Positions 23,776 through 32,921 of a DNA stretch of 64,000 bases are shown one piece after another. Made by a program: the position numbers and the translations under genes. The stretch comes from Chryseobacterium camelliae (lineage in GTDB: Bacteria > Bacteroidota > Bacteroidia > Flavobacteriales > Weeksellaceae): the NCBI RefSeq assembly GCF_027920545.1, contig NZ_CP115859.1, forward strand, positions 744,001-808,000, in the 5' to 3' direction. Under the pieces are notes generated by a model. That model saw only the letters and a list, made by a program, of their open reading frames with translations. It was not told the origin of the DNA and made no database searches. Positions within the stretch are counted from its first letter, which is position 1; the number at the start of each line of letters is the position of its first letter.

Positions 23776-24906
23776 TTACAATCCGATTACCGGCATTGAC
23801 AGCATTAGGATGTTTTCATTGTCTTCAAGACCGTCAAGAGGCTCAATAATTCCCGGTCTGTTTGGCTGAGACATTTTCATTGTAATATCATCAGAACCCA
23901 AAATCGTTAGCATTTCCGTTAAGAATTTCGAGCTGAATCCGATGTTGATGTCTTCTCCGTTATAATCGCAAGGAATCTGCATGTCTGCTTTGTTTGCATA
24001 TTCCGTATCTTCTGCATGAAGGTGAAGAATGTTTGCAGACAGTTTAAATCTTACTTGGTTGGTCGATTTATTTGACATGATAGACGCTCTTTTGATCGCT
24101 CCCAACAATAAGTTTCTGTTGATCGTCAATACATTCGGGTTTTCTTTTGGAATTACCGCTGTATAGTTCGGGTATTTACCATCAATCAATCTACAGATCC
24201 AGATATGTTTACCAAAAGTAAATTTAGCCATGTTCTCGTTGAAATCGATGGTAACATCATCATTTGAACTTGCTAATATATTTTTGAAAATATTCAGAGG
24301 TTTTTTAGGCATGATGAATTCCATTGGCTCTGCATTCATCAGATCTGTTCTTTTATAGACCACCAATCTGTGAGAATCGGTAGAAACAAAATTCGTTTCG
24401 TTTTCTCCAAACTGGAACAGAACTCCCGTCATTACCGGACGAAGAGAATCGTTACTTGTTGCAAAAAGTGTATTGGTAAGGGCTTCAGACAAAACTCCCG
24501 CCGACATGGTAACACTTTGAGAAGCATCAAATTCCGGCAATTCAGGATAATCATCCGCATTGTCCAACGCTACTGCGAAATTATCTTTTTCGTCTAAAAT
24601 TTCAAGCTGACTTCCCGTTCCTTCTGCATTATCCTTTACAGCCAACGTAAGAGGTTGCTCTCCGTAAGTCTTAATAAAATCTTGAAAAATCTTGGCAGGA
24701 ACAGCAAATTTCCCTGTATCATCAGACTTCACTTCAAGAGAAGTCACCAGAGTTGTTTCGCCATCAGATGCTGTAATGGTAACGTTTGTTCCGTCTAATT
24801 CAAAAAGATAGTTTTCTAAAATAGGTCTCGATTGAGAGCTTGATATTACACCACTTACAGTTTGTAACGCCTTCTGCAGTTCACCACTTGAAATAATAAA
24901 TTTCAT
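23776..24906 (-). CDS. dnaN: DNA polymerase III beta subunit (sliding clamp)
   Basis: 376 residues, the usual size for DnaN. Three clamp domains of about 120 residues each: it opens MKFIISSGELQKALQTVSGV, has SNDSLRPVMTGVLF at the start of domain 2, and ends with IEPLDGLEDNENILMLSMPV and IGL, the C-terminus forming part of the partner-binding pocket. Here it is separate from dnaA/recF, as usual in Bacteroidota, and is a single-gene unit with promoter and terminator. Confidence 0.96.
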   Translation of the reverse strand: MKFIISSGELQKALQTVSGVISSSQSRPILENYLFELDGTNVTITASDGETTLVTSLEVKSDDTGKFAVPAKIFQDFIKTYGEQPLTLAVKDNAEGTGSQLEILDEKDNFAVALDNADDYPELPEFDASQSVTMSAGVLSEALTNTLFATSNDSLRPVMTGVLFQFGENETNFVSTDSHRLVVYKRTDLMNAEPMEFIMPKKPLNIFKNILASSNDDVTIDFNENMAKFTFGKHIWICRLIDGKYPNYTAVIPKENPNVLTINRNLLLGAIKRASIMSNKSTNQVRFKLSANILHLHAEDTEYANKADMQIPCDYNGEDINIGFSSKFLTEMLTILGSDDITMKMSQPNRPGIIEPLDGLEDNENILMLSMPVIGL

Positions 24907-24927
24907 AGATTTAAAAATAAGTTTCTA

Positions 24928-24935
24928 CAAATATA
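24928..24935 (-). promoter_or_regulatory. -7 element of dnaN
   Basis: Minus-strand TATATTTG, full match to TAnnTTTG, 21 bp before the dnaN ATG. Confidence 0.5.
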
Positions 24936-24989
24936 ATAAATAGAAAACAGATAGAAAAAAATAATTATGAGAGTTATTAACAACCATCA

Positions 24990-25598
24990 TTAATCTGTTT
25001 TCAAACTTGAAATTATGTTTAAGTTCCTGTAATCGTTAATTTTCGCATCAAAAATCTCCGTTGTATAGTAACTGATATTCACTTTTTTATTCACTAGGCT
25101 GCTATATTCTTTGGGTAAATCAAGATTAGATTCAATCGTTGAAACCCAATACAATTTGGTTAAGATTTTATTATCTCCCACCACATGAAATACTACAAAA
25201 TTATCTTTTTCAATTTTTGAAATTGTGCCTGTAATAAGCAATTGAGAAGATTCTGCTTCGCTATCACTTTCACCATCACCCATTACCTTTGAAAAGACGT
25301 CAGGACACTCGCCCACCATCATCATTCCTACTTGAACTCCGAAATTCTCCATTTTTTTCTCATCCTTGATATCAGCTACCAGATCAATTCCAAAATCTCT
25401 TTTAAGTTCATTCTTATAAGATGTTGCATGTTTGAATGCACACAGCCCAAACTGCGTACTCAGCTCTTTTTTTGTTTTGTTTGTTGCATCAATATTCTTT
25501 ACACATTCACAAACTTCGCGAGAAAACTTTTGTTTATATTCCTGAGAGAAAGCAGAACAAGAGATTAACGTAAATGTTCCGATCAATAAATTTTTCAT
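24990..25598 (-). CDS. Secreted protein of unknown function with conserved cysteines
   Basis: About 202 residues from the ATG at 25598 (MKNLLIGTFTLISCSAFSQ); two further ATGs just upstream at 25601 and 25607 are equally possible, but longer starts would overlap the promoter. Signal peptide with Gln as the first mature residue. The N-terminal half is helical with four Cys (REVCECVKN, FGLCAFKH, GECPDVF), which could form disulfides; the C-terminal half (ITGTISKIEKDNFVVFHVVG) looks like a small beta-domain. Family not recognised. Confidence 0.65.
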   Translation of the reverse strand: MKNLLIGTFTLISCSAFSQEYKQKFSREVCECVKNIDATNKTKKELSTQFGLCAFKHATSYKNELKRDFGIDLVADIKDEKKMENFGVQVGMMMVGECPDVFSKVMGDGESDSEAESSQLLITGTISKIEKDNFVVFHVVGDNKILTKLYWVSTIESNLDLPKEYSSLVNKKVNISYYTTEIFDAKINDYRNLNIISSLKTD

Positions 25599-25615
25599 CA
25601 TTATCATTATTTTTT

Positions 25616-25665
25616 CAAAGATAATTGATTCCACAACCAATCTCAAAATACTTATACTATATTTG
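25616..25665. promoter_or_regulatory. Divergent promoter region
   Basis: Minus strand: TTG (25644-25646), 20 bp, TATCTTTG (25616-25623), serving the secreted-protein gene. Plus strand: TATATTTG (25658-25665) serving dgkA, with no good -33 box. The two promoters overlap within 50 bp, and the dgkA ATG is only 10 bp after its -7 box. Confidence 0.6.
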
Positions 25666-25675
25666 TAAAAAAACG

Positions 25676-26041
25676 ATGCGAAAACCACCCATACATACAA
25701 GTTTTTTAAATGCTTTCCGAGGTGTTTTTTTAATGGTAAAAAGTGAAAGAAATTTTCAGATTGAAGTTCTGGCTTTCTTTATCAATCTGTTTTTAATTTT
25801 TTACTTCAAACTTTCCACAGTTGATACTATTCTGATTCTAATTGTTTCTTCCGGCGTCTTGATTGCAGAAATTTTCAACACCGCCATCGAAAAGATCTGT
25901 GATATGATTCACCCTGAATTTGATCAAAGAATCGGTTTTATTAAGGATATTGCTGCAGGTGCGGTTGTCCTTATGACAGTTGTTTCAGTAATTGTAGGAG
26001 TTTTAGTCTATTGGAAATGTTTTTCATATCATTTTCTTTAA
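25676..26041 (+). CDS. dgkA: Diacylglycerol kinase family (undecaprenol kinase-like)
   Basis: 121 residues from the ATG at 25676 (MRKPPIHTSFLNAFRGVFLM); an earlier frame start would lie inside the promoter. Small trimeric membrane lipid kinase with three membrane helices. The family motif is present: AEIFNTAIEKICDMI, then FDQRIGFIKDIAAGAVVL. Gram-negative members phosphorylate diacylglycerol, others undecaprenol; the sequence alone does not decide. Ends at a bidirectional terminator facing purL. Confidence 0.9.
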   Translation: MRKPPIHTSFLNAFRGVFLMVKSERNFQIEVLAFFINLFLIFYFKLSTVDTILILIVSSGVLIAEIFNTAIEKICDMIHPEFDQRIGFIKDIAAGAVVLMTVVSVIVGVLVYWKCFSYHFL

Positions 26042-26055
26042 TTTTCCATTCAGAT

Positions 26056-26087
26056 AAAAAAAGACTGCCATTAATGACAGTCTTTTT
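26056..26087. terminator. Bidirectional terminator between dgkA and purL
   Basis: AAAAAAAGACTG(C)CAT TAATG(A)CAGTCTTTTT: stem with one mismatch, A-run and T-run on both sides; 11 bp before the purL stop. Confidence 0.8.
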
Positions 26088-26097
26088 CTTTTTATTG

Positions 26098-29000
26098 TTA
26101 TTTGAAGTATTCCACTCCGTTTTTGAATATATTGTGGTAATTCGCGGTCGGAATGTTTTTCATCAATCCTTCTGCAAAACGTTCAGGGTGTCCCATTCTA
26201 CCGAATATTTTACCGTCCGGGCTGGTAATTCCTTCGATTCCGAATAATGAATTATTTGGATTGAACGGCATTCCGTGAGCGATGTTTCCATCCAGATCCA
26301 AGTATTGTGTTGCGATCTGTCCGTTTTCATACAACTTTTGGATTTCCGCTTCCGAAGCCATGAAACGACCTTCACCGTGAGAAATCGGAATCGTGAATAC
26401 CTGATCTTTCATTCCTTTTAACCAAGGCGATTCGTCATTCACCACTCTTACGTTCACCATCTGAGAAATGTGTCTTCTGATCGCATTGTGAGCCAACGTT
26501 GGAGAATTTTCATCCAAATCTTTGATTCTTCCGTAAGGCAGCAACCCTGATTTTACCAACGCCTGGAAACCGTTACAGATACCGATGATCATCCCGTCTC
26601 TGTCCAGTAATTCGTGAACCGCGTTTCTCATCTTTTCGTTTTTCAAAACATTCACAATGAATTTCGCAGAACCATCCGGCTCATCACCAGCAGAGAAACC
26701 ACCTGAGAATGCCAAGATCTGAGAAGTTTTGATTTCTTCTACCCAAGCATCAATACTCTCATCCAATAATTGGTGGTTGATATTGATTAGCGGCAAGCTG
26801 CTGATTACAGCTCCTTCTTTTGCAAAAGCATTCAACGTATCGTATTCACAGTTTGTTCCCGGGAAAACCGGCGCAAATACTTTTGGCTGAGCAACTCCGT
26901 GCTTTTTAATGATGATATTTCTCGGGTTGATCGAGTTTAATTTTTCATCGATCTCAATCGTGATTTTTTCTTTTTCAATCGTTGGGAAAAGATTCTCAAA
27001 CGTATTGGTATTGGCTGCTAATAATTTGTTGATTGCTATAGGTTGACCGTTGATGGCTAAGACTTCATCTGTAACCACCTTTCCGATTAACTGAAGGCTT
27101 GCAGCATTTAATTCTTCTTTAGATTCGATGATTAGGCTACCGATATTTTTAGCTAATAAAGCATTTTCAGCCACTGTAATTTCAGCACCTAATCTGTTTC
27201 CGAAACTCATTTTTGCCAAAGCAACTGCAACTCCTCCTTCTTTAACCGTTTTCACAGAAACGATTTTTCCGGCTTTGATATTTTCAAAAATAAATTCAAA
27301 AGCAGCTTTCAAAGCGTCATAATTCGGAAGCCCGTTTTCCTGAGCAGTGTGATTGAAGAAATATACTTTATTTCCTGCATTTTTAAATTCAGGAGAGATA
27401 ATGTTTTTCTTTTCTCCGTTCGCACAAGCGAAAGAAATCAACGTTGGCGGAACATTCAGATCCTGATACGTACCACTCATTGAATCCTTACCTCCGATTG
27501 CAGCTAATCCAAAGTTAATCTGAGCATCGTAAGCTCCCAACAAAGAAGCCAAAGGTTTCCCCCATTTTTCAGGATTCTGACCTAATTTCTCAAAATACTC
27601 CTGGAAACTGAATCTGATATTTTTATAATCGCCACCCATTGCAACGATTTTAGCCACACTTTCAACGACAGCATAAGAAGCTCCCAACAAAGAGTTCTGC
27701 TTAGAAATCTCCACATCAAATCCCCAACTCGCCAAAGAAACAGTTTCAATATCTTTTGCTCCGATGATCGGTAATGTCTGAACACTTCCTTCCATCAAAG
27801 TCTGCTGGTATTTTCCACCTAAAGGCATCGCCACCGTAGTCGCACCGATAGAAGAATCGAACATTTCCAGCAATCCTTTTTGAGAAGCCACATTTTTATC
27901 TCCTAAAATTTTCAGGAAGTTGTCTTCATTGAATGACGGGGTTTCTTCTTTTACTTCGTTCAGGTGAGTAATTTTAACTTCCTGGCTTTTTGAACAACCG
28001 TTCGTATCTAAAAATGCTCTTGAAAGGTCAACAATTTTATCGCCTTTCCAGAACATCTGCATTCTACCTGAATCTGTCACTTTTGCAACCTCAACAGCTA
28101 CAATGTTTTCAGCTTCACAGAATTTGATGAACTGTTCTTTATCTTTTGGTTCAACCACAACGGCCATTCTTTCCTGAGATTCGGAAATAGCCAGCTCAGT
28201 TCCATTTAAACCTTCGTATTTTAAAGGTAAAACATCAAGATTTACTTCTAAAGAATCAGCAATTTCACCAATCGCTACAGAAACACCTCCAGCTCCGAAG
28301 TCATTTGATTTTTTGATCAGTCTTGTTACTTCAGAGTTTCTGAACAATCTCTGGATTTTACGTTCTTCAACCGCATTTCCTTTCTGAACTTCAGAACTCA
28401 TCGTGTGGATAGAAGTTTCGTCCTGTTCTTTTGAACTTCCGCTTGCTCCTCCAACACCATCACGACCTGTTGCTCCACCTAAAATAATGATAGAATCACC
28501 AGCTTCAGGTTTTTCACGTCTTACCCAATCCACAGGAACCGCTCCGGCAACGAAACCAACTTCCATTCTTTTTGCTTTATAACCTTCATCGTAGATTTCA
28601 GAAACCATTGTAGTTGCCAAACCGATTTGGTTACCATAAGAAGAATATCCGTTTGCAGCCTGTTTTGTAATTGTTTTTTGAGGTAATTTACCCGGTAATG
28701 TTTTATCAACAGATTCCAACACATCAGCTGCACCCGTTAATCTCATCGCCTGGAAAACGAAAGAACGCCCGGACAAAGGATCTCTGATCGCTCCTCCTAA
28801 ACACGTTGAAGCTCCTCCGAAAGGCTCAATTTCTGTCGGGTGATTGTGTGTTTCGTTTTTAAATAATAAATACCAAGGTTCTTTTTTACCGTCGTATTCC
28901 GCTTCAATCTGGATCGTACAAGCGTTGATTTCATCAGAAACCACCAAGTTCTCCAAATTGCCTGTTTTATGGAAATATCTTCCGCAAACTGTTGCCAGGT

Positions 29001-29793
29001 CCATTAAAGAGATGGGTTTCAATTCACGGCCTAAGAATTTTCTTTTTTCGATATAATCATTGAAAATGTTTTCCAATGTATGTTTGAACTGCCCTTCGAA
29101 TTCGATATTTGACAGCTCTGTTTCAAACGTTGTGTGACGACAGTGGTCACTCCAATAGGTGTCTAAAACTTTAAGTTCAGTTTCCGTAGGATTTCTGTTC
29201 TCCGTTTTAAAATATTCCTGAATGAATTTTAAATCATCTAAACCTAATGCAAAACCATGATTGTTAAAGAACTCTTCAAGCTGAGCATCATCAAAATTGA
29301 TAAAGTTTTCGTGAACGATCACTTTTGACGGAGCTTCTTCTGCAGGAATATCTAAAATGGTTAAATCTTTTTCCTGAGATTCCACTTTATTGATTAAAAG
29401 GTCTTTGATTTTTGCTAAATCAGATTCGGAAACTCCTTCAAATTCTATCAATTTACCGCTTCTTACTTTAGACTTTTCATTTTCAGTTAATAAAGCGATG
29501 CATTGTTGAGCAGAATCTGCACGTTGGTCGTATTGTCCCGGTAAAAATTCCATTCCGAAATAGATTCCTTTTGCAGGATTTTCTTCATGCAAAATATCAG
29601 TAACCGGATCTACGAAAGTGCTGTTGACCACTTTTCCGAATTCACCATCATTTAATCCAAAAATATCGTAAACGTTATACACTTTTACACTTTGGACAGA
29701 CGGCACCACCGCTTTTACTTCATCAAAAATTTTTGGACTTTCAACATCGAAAATTCCTCTTTTTTCTACGAAAATTCTTTTGTTATTAGACAT
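26098..29793 (-). CDS. purL: Phosphoribosylformylglycinamidine synthase (large single-chain form)
   Basis: 1231 residues. Fourth step of purine synthesis: FGAR plus glutamine and ATP to FGAM. The single chain combines the N-terminal PurS-like domain, two ATP-binding halves (DTYWSDHCRHTTF near 205, NDFGAGGVSVAIGEIA, GGKDSMSGTY) and a C-terminal glutaminase of the class I type with the nucleophile Cys near residue 1070 in IIGICNGFQALV and the SHGEGRF His region. This is the proteobacterial-type arrangement instead of separate PurL/PurQ/PurS. purB lies about 1 kb away on the same strand. Confidence 0.96.
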   Translation of the reverse strand: MSNNKRIFVEKRGIFDVESPKIFDEVKAVVPSVQSVKVYNVYDIFGLNDGEFGKVVNSTFVDPVTDILHEENPAKGIYFGMEFLPGQYDQRADSAQQCIALLTENEKSKVRSGKLIEFEGVSESDLAKIKDLLINKVESQEKDLTILDIPAEEAPSKVIVHENFINFDDAQLEEFFNNHGFALGLDDLKFIQEYFKTENRNPTETELKVLDTYWSDHCRHTTFETELSNIEFEGQFKHTLENIFNDYIEKRKFLGRELKPISLMDLATVCGRYFHKTGNLENLVVSDEINACTIQIEAEYDGKKEPWYLLFKNETHNHPTEIEPFGGASTCLGGAIRDPLSGRSFVFQAMRLTGAADVLESVDKTLPGKLPQKTITKQAANGYSSYGNQIGLATTMVSEIYDEGYKAKRMEVGFVAGAVPVDWVRREKPEAGDSIIILGGATGRDGVGGASGSSKEQDETSIHTMSSEVQKGNAVEERKIQRLFRNSEVTRLIKKSNDFGAGGVSVAIGEIADSLEVNLDVLPLKYEGLNGTELAISESQERMAVVVEPKDKEQFIKFCEAENIVAVEVAKVTDSGRMQMFWKGDKIVDLSRAFLDTNGCSKSQEVKITHLNEVKEETPSFNEDNFLKILGDKNVASQKGLLEMFDSSIGATTVAMPLGGKYQQTLMEGSVQTLPIIGAKDIETVSLASWGFDVEISKQNSLLGASYAVVESVAKIVAMGGDYKNIRFSFQEYFEKLGQNPEKWGKPLASLLGAYDAQINFGLAAIGGKDSMSGTYQDLNVPPTLISFACANGEKKNIISPEFKNAGNKVYFFNHTAQENGLPNYDALKAAFEFIFENIKAGKIVSVKTVKEGGVAVALAKMSFGNRLGAEITVAENALLAKNIGSLIIESKEELNAASLQLIGKVVTDEVLAINGQPIAINKLLAANTNTFENLFPTIEKEKITIEIDEKLNSINPRNIIIKKHGVAQPKVFAPVFPGTNCEYDTLNAFAKEGAVISSLPLININHQLLDESIDAWVEEIKTSQILAFSGGFSAGDEPDGSAKFIVNVLKNEKMRNAVHELLDRDGMIIGICNGFQALVKSGLLPYGRIKDLDENSPTLAHNAIRRHISQMVNVRVVNDESPWLKGMKDQVFTIPISHGEGRFMASEAEIQKLYENGQIATQYLDLDGNIAHGMPFNPNNSLFGIEGITSPDGKIFGRMGHPERFAEGLMKNIPTANYHNIFKNGVEYFK

Positions 29794-29822
29794 TAGATGT
29801 CAGATATTAAATATTATTAGAC

Positions 29823-30785
29823 TTATTTACTTAATTTATTCGGATGATCCGGATGTTCTTTCTCAAAATTTTCGGCTTCTTTTTCCTTATTTTCAAGCCA
29901 TTTTTCAAAAGGAATCTTTTCATTCTCATCATCCAGGGCAAAAATATTTTTGCCGTTTTCTGCGACCAGGAATTTGAAATCATACATCAATCCAGCGTCC
30001 AGTTTTCTGTAATCATAACTATTTACCTGATAAAAAGGGAAATTTTCTTTTGGTCTTTCTACGATTTCAAAGAATAATTTCTTTTCATTTTCAGATAATT
30101 TTGTGTAATGATTTACATAATACAATTCTGAAAGCTTCTTATTTTGTTTTTCAAAAAACTGAAGAATATTCTTCTCTTTTTCGTTGTATTTGAATGGATT
30201 CGGATAGTATTTTCCGTCAACTTCAATTGTACTTTCAGATTTCGAAACAGGCTTTATTATTTCTCCTTTAAAATTCATCACACCCCAGGTTCCACCGACC
30301 ATTGCTTTGTGTTCGTCTTCGGTTTTTTCCCAGCCGCAGCCGTCACAAAAAGCTGCATAACCATAATTAAAAGGTGACACAAAATCATGCTCAGGTTTGA
30401 TAATAACCGTTCCGTTTCTGTCTACAAAACCAACCTTCCCGTTTTTAACAAACCTACGCACACTTTCAGAGAAATAATCTGCTCCGTTGTCGTAGAAGAA
30501 AGGCCTGTACAGGAAATTTCCTTTTCGGTCGTAGACATATCCCCATTCATTTTTTCCGGGTTTCTCACCGTTTTTATCACCATCAAAATAAATGGTTTCC
30601 CCTGTTACCAGCTCTCCGTCTTTCAAATAAGAAAAAACTTTGAACTGTGCAGGAACAATGACTTTTCCGTCCTGATTTTTAACTCCAACCAATGAATCTT
30701 TTGATTTAAAATACTTCAACACTTCTTTCTCCTGAGAAAAAGAAAGTACTGGCATTAATAAAATAGCTAAAAGTATTTTTTTCAT
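29823..30785 (-). CDS. Secreted WG-repeat protein
   Basis: 320 residues. Signal peptide 1-17 (SFS then Gln). Repeats of the WG type: LVGVKNQDGKVIVPAQFKVF, EWGYVYDRKGNFLYRPFFYD, KVGFVDRNGTVIIKPEHDFV and TWGVMNFKGEIIKPVSKS, at about 32-190, probably forming a beta-structured binding surface. The C-terminal 120 residues are charged and helical. Such proteins are common in Bacteroidota with unknown ligands. Lies between purL and purB without functional link that I can see. Confidence 0.8.
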   Translation of the reverse strand: MKKILLAILLMPVLSFSQEKEVLKYFKSKDSLVGVKNQDGKVIVPAQFKVFSYLKDGELVTGETIYFDGDKNGEKPGKNEWGYVYDRKGNFLYRPFFYDNGADYFSESVRRFVKNGKVGFVDRNGTVIIKPEHDFVSPFNYGYAAFCDGCGWEKTEDEHKAMVGGTWGVMNFKGEIIKPVSKSESTIEVDGKYYPNPFKYNEKEKNILQFFEKQNKKLSELYYVNHYTKLSENEKKLFFEIVERPKENFPFYQVNSYDYRKLDAGLMYDFKFLVAENGKNIFALDDENEKIPFEKWLENKEKEAENFEKEHPDHPNKLSK

Positions 30786-30813
30786 TAATTGATTTGGTCG
30801 GGTTAAAATAAAA

Positions 30814-30836
30814 TATGCAGCCGAAAAAGCTGCATA
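30814..30836 (-). terminator. Terminator after purB
   Basis: TATGCAGC CGAAAAA GCTGCATA: 8-bp perfect stem; plus-strand AAAATAAAA in front of it supplies the minus-strand T-rich tail; 6 bp after the purB stop. Confidence 0.75.
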
Positions 30837-30842
30837 CTTACA

Positions 30843-32270
30843 TTATACTTTAAGATCAGCCTCTAATCCTATTAAGTCTTTGTTTTGGTCAATAATCGGT
30901 TGAACTTCATTTGCAATGAATTCTTCCGTCTGAATGGGTGCAAAACCGATGAAGTTTTTAGGATCGAGAACCTCTTTTAATTTTGATTTATCAAGTTTTA
31001 ATGAATCATCATTCAGGATTCTTTCAATAAGGTCGTTTTCTTTACCTTCTACTTTTACCTGCTTAGACGCTTCCATCGAATGAACTCTGATCACTTCGTG
31101 GATTTCCTGACGGTCACCACCTGCTTTCACTTCTTCCATGATGATGTATTCTGTCGCCATGAAAGGAAGCTCATCCATAATATGCTTGTTGATTCTGTTC
31201 GGATACACCACGATTCCGTTCATGATGTTATTCCAGATCAATAGAATCGCATCAACCGCTAAAAACGCTTGTGGAATTGTTAATCTCTTGTTTGCAGAAT
31301 CATCCAACGTTCTTTCAAACCACTGTGTTGAAGCTACCATTGCAGAACTTGTCGTTAAAGACATTACATATTTTGCCAATGCTCCGATTCTTTCGCTTCT
31401 CATTGGATTACGCTTGTAAGCCATTGCCGATGAACCGATCTGGTTTTTCTCAAATGGTTCTTCAATTTCCTTAAGGTTTTGAAGTAAACGTAAATCGTTG
31501 GTGAATTTATGTGCAGATTGAGCGATATTTCCTAATAAAGCCACCACTTTAGCATCGATTTTTCTGTCATAGGTCTGACCTGAAACTCCGAACACTTTTT
31601 CGAAACCGAATCTTTTTGATAATTCTTTATCCAAGTGTTTTACTTTAGAGTAATCACCGTTGAAAAGCTCCAAGAAACTTGCAGCAGTTCCTGTAGTTCC
31701 TTTTACTCCTCTGAATCTCAATGTTTCTAAGAAGAAATCAAGCTCTTCGATGTCAAGAACCAAACTCTGTAACCAAAGTGTCGCTCTTTTTCCAACAGTC
31801 GTTAACTGAGCCGGCTGGAAGTGTGTAAATCCTAAAGTTGGTAAATCTTTATATTGAATAGCAAAATCAGAAAGATTTTTCATCACGTTAACCAACTTTT
31901 TCTTTAAGATTAAAAGTCCGTCACGGATTTGAATTAAGTCTGTATTATCTCCTACAAATGCTGAAGTTGCTCCCAAGTGAATAATTCCTTTAGCTGAAGG
32001 CGCCACATCACCATAAGCGTGAACGTGAGCCATTACATCATGACGGAATTTTTTCTCATACTCAGCTGCTTTATCGTAATCGATGTTTTCAGCATTAGCT
32101 TTCAATTCAGCGATTTGCTCGTCTGTAATTTCAAGTCCAAGGTCTTTTTCGATTTCAGCAAGGGCAATCCAAAGCTTTCTCCAGTTCTGGAATTTATTGT
32201 TGTGAGAAAAGTTAAACAACATTTCTTCGCTTGAATAGCGTTCTTCCAAAGGATTTTTGTAGGAATTCAT
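30843..32270 (-). CDS. purB: Adenylosuccinate lyase
   Basis: 475 residues. Two purine-pathway eliminations: SAICAR to AICAR and adenylosuccinate to AMP, both releasing fumarate. The fumarase/aspartase superfamily signature reads GSSAMAYKRNPMRSE near residue 281; HDVMAHVHAYG (about 78) and GATSAFVGDNTDL carry the conserved His and substrate-binding residues, and TLGFTHFQPAQ (about 147) the second conserved His. The 475-residue size and sequence match the longer eukaryote-like type of Bacteroidota. Confidence 0.95.
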   Translation of the reverse strand: MNSYKNPLEERYSSEEMLFNFSHNNKFQNWRKLWIALAEIEKDLGLEITDEQIAELKANAENIDYDKAAEYEKKFRHDVMAHVHAYGDVAPSAKGIIHLGATSAFVGDNTDLIQIRDGLLILKKKLVNVMKNLSDFAIQYKDLPTLGFTHFQPAQLTTVGKRATLWLQSLVLDIEELDFFLETLRFRGVKGTTGTAASFLELFNGDYSKVKHLDKELSKRFGFEKVFGVSGQTYDRKIDAKVVALLGNIAQSAHKFTNDLRLLQNLKEIEEPFEKNQIGSSAMAYKRNPMRSERIGALAKYVMSLTTSSAMVASTQWFERTLDDSANKRLTIPQAFLAVDAILLIWNNIMNGIVVYPNRINKHIMDELPFMATEYIIMEEVKAGGDRQEIHEVIRVHSMEASKQVKVEGKENDLIERILNDDSLKLDKSKLKEVLDPKNFIGFAPIQTEEFIANEVQPIIDQNKDLIGLEADLKV

Positions 32271-32296
32271 TCTTTTCTTTTACTTTTTAGATGATG

Positions 32297-32304
32297 CAAA
32301 AATA
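32297..32304 (-). promoter_or_regulatory. -7 element of purB
   Basis: Minus-strand TATTTTTG, full match to TAnnTTTG, 26 bp before the ATG. Confidence 0.45.
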
Positions 32305-32378
32305 CGCTTTTTCAGTGAGAGAGAAAAATGCTTTTTTTGAACACAAATTTTATTCAATAATCATAAAAATTTATTACT

Positions 32379-32408
32379 AAAAAAGCCACTCTCTCGAATG
32401 ACTTTTTA
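32379..32408 (-). terminator. Terminator after the small secreted protein gene
   Basis: Minus strand AAAAAGTCATT CGAGAG AGTGGCTTTTTT; stem includes G-U pairs; overlaps the region just past the stop at 32411. Confidence 0.6.
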
Positions 32409-32410
32409 CT

Positions 32411-32809
32411 TTATTGATAAATGACAATATTCTTTTTTTTCAACTGATAGCCTGTCTTTTTATACGGTACTAAAACATAGTCTCCGCTTTTCCAGGCCTT
32501 CTCTTTTCCGAGTTTTGTCAGAATAAGGCTTCCTTTATTTTGTTCGGGAAGAAAAACTTCCGCTTTTTTCATGTCTTTGCTAAAAATAATAGCCGTCATT
32601 GAAGTGGAGCTTCCCTTTGGCTTCACTTCGGTTAGTTTAACTTTTTGTTCAAAAACCCTCACACAATCATTCTTGATTTGCGAATACGTATAGCCTGCTG
32701 AACCTTTGCAACCGTGAGCATCTTTGTCACCACCCAAAACCGGAGCTTTTTGTTGAGCAAAAACTAAAGAACCAAGGAACATTGCACTGAATAGAATTGT
32801 TTTTTTCAT
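32411..32809 (-). CDS. Small secreted protein of unknown function
   Basis: 132 residues. Signal peptide 1-18 (VFA then Gln19). The mature protein has an N-terminal pair of Cys in AHGCKGSAGYTYSQIKNDC, likely disulfide-bonded, then a beta-rich region (SMTAIIFSKDMKKAEVFLPE) and a basic end KKKNIVIYQ. The GCxGSAGYT-S-x-K-x2-C pattern is one I recall from other Bacteroidota secreted proteins, without a function attached. It lies between purB and the GH3 gene and has its own terminator. Confidence 0.6.
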   Translation of the reverse strand: MKKTILFSAMFLGSLVFAQQKAPVLGGDKDAHGCKGSAGYTYSQIKNDCVRVFEQKVKLTEVKPKGSSTSMTAIIFSKDMKKAEVFLPEQNKGSLILTKLGKEKAWKSGDYVLVPYKKTGYQLKKKNIVIYQ

Positions 32810-32885
32810 GTTTTTAAATATTAAGTTTACAATTTGGTAAAAATTATGCCAAAAATCGGGTATCAGTTTATTTTTTTCTAAATTA

Positions 32886-32914
32886 CAAAAAAAGCCACTC
32901 CAATTGAGCGGCTT
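32886..32914 (-). terminator. Terminator after the GH3 gene, end of the polysaccharide locus
   Basis: AAAAAAAGCC(A)CTC CAATT GAG(C)GGCTT: 9-bp stem with one mismatch; A-run on the plus strand equals the minus-strand T-run. 8 bp after the stop at 32922. Confidence 0.75.
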
Positions 32915-32921
32915 ATGGAAT

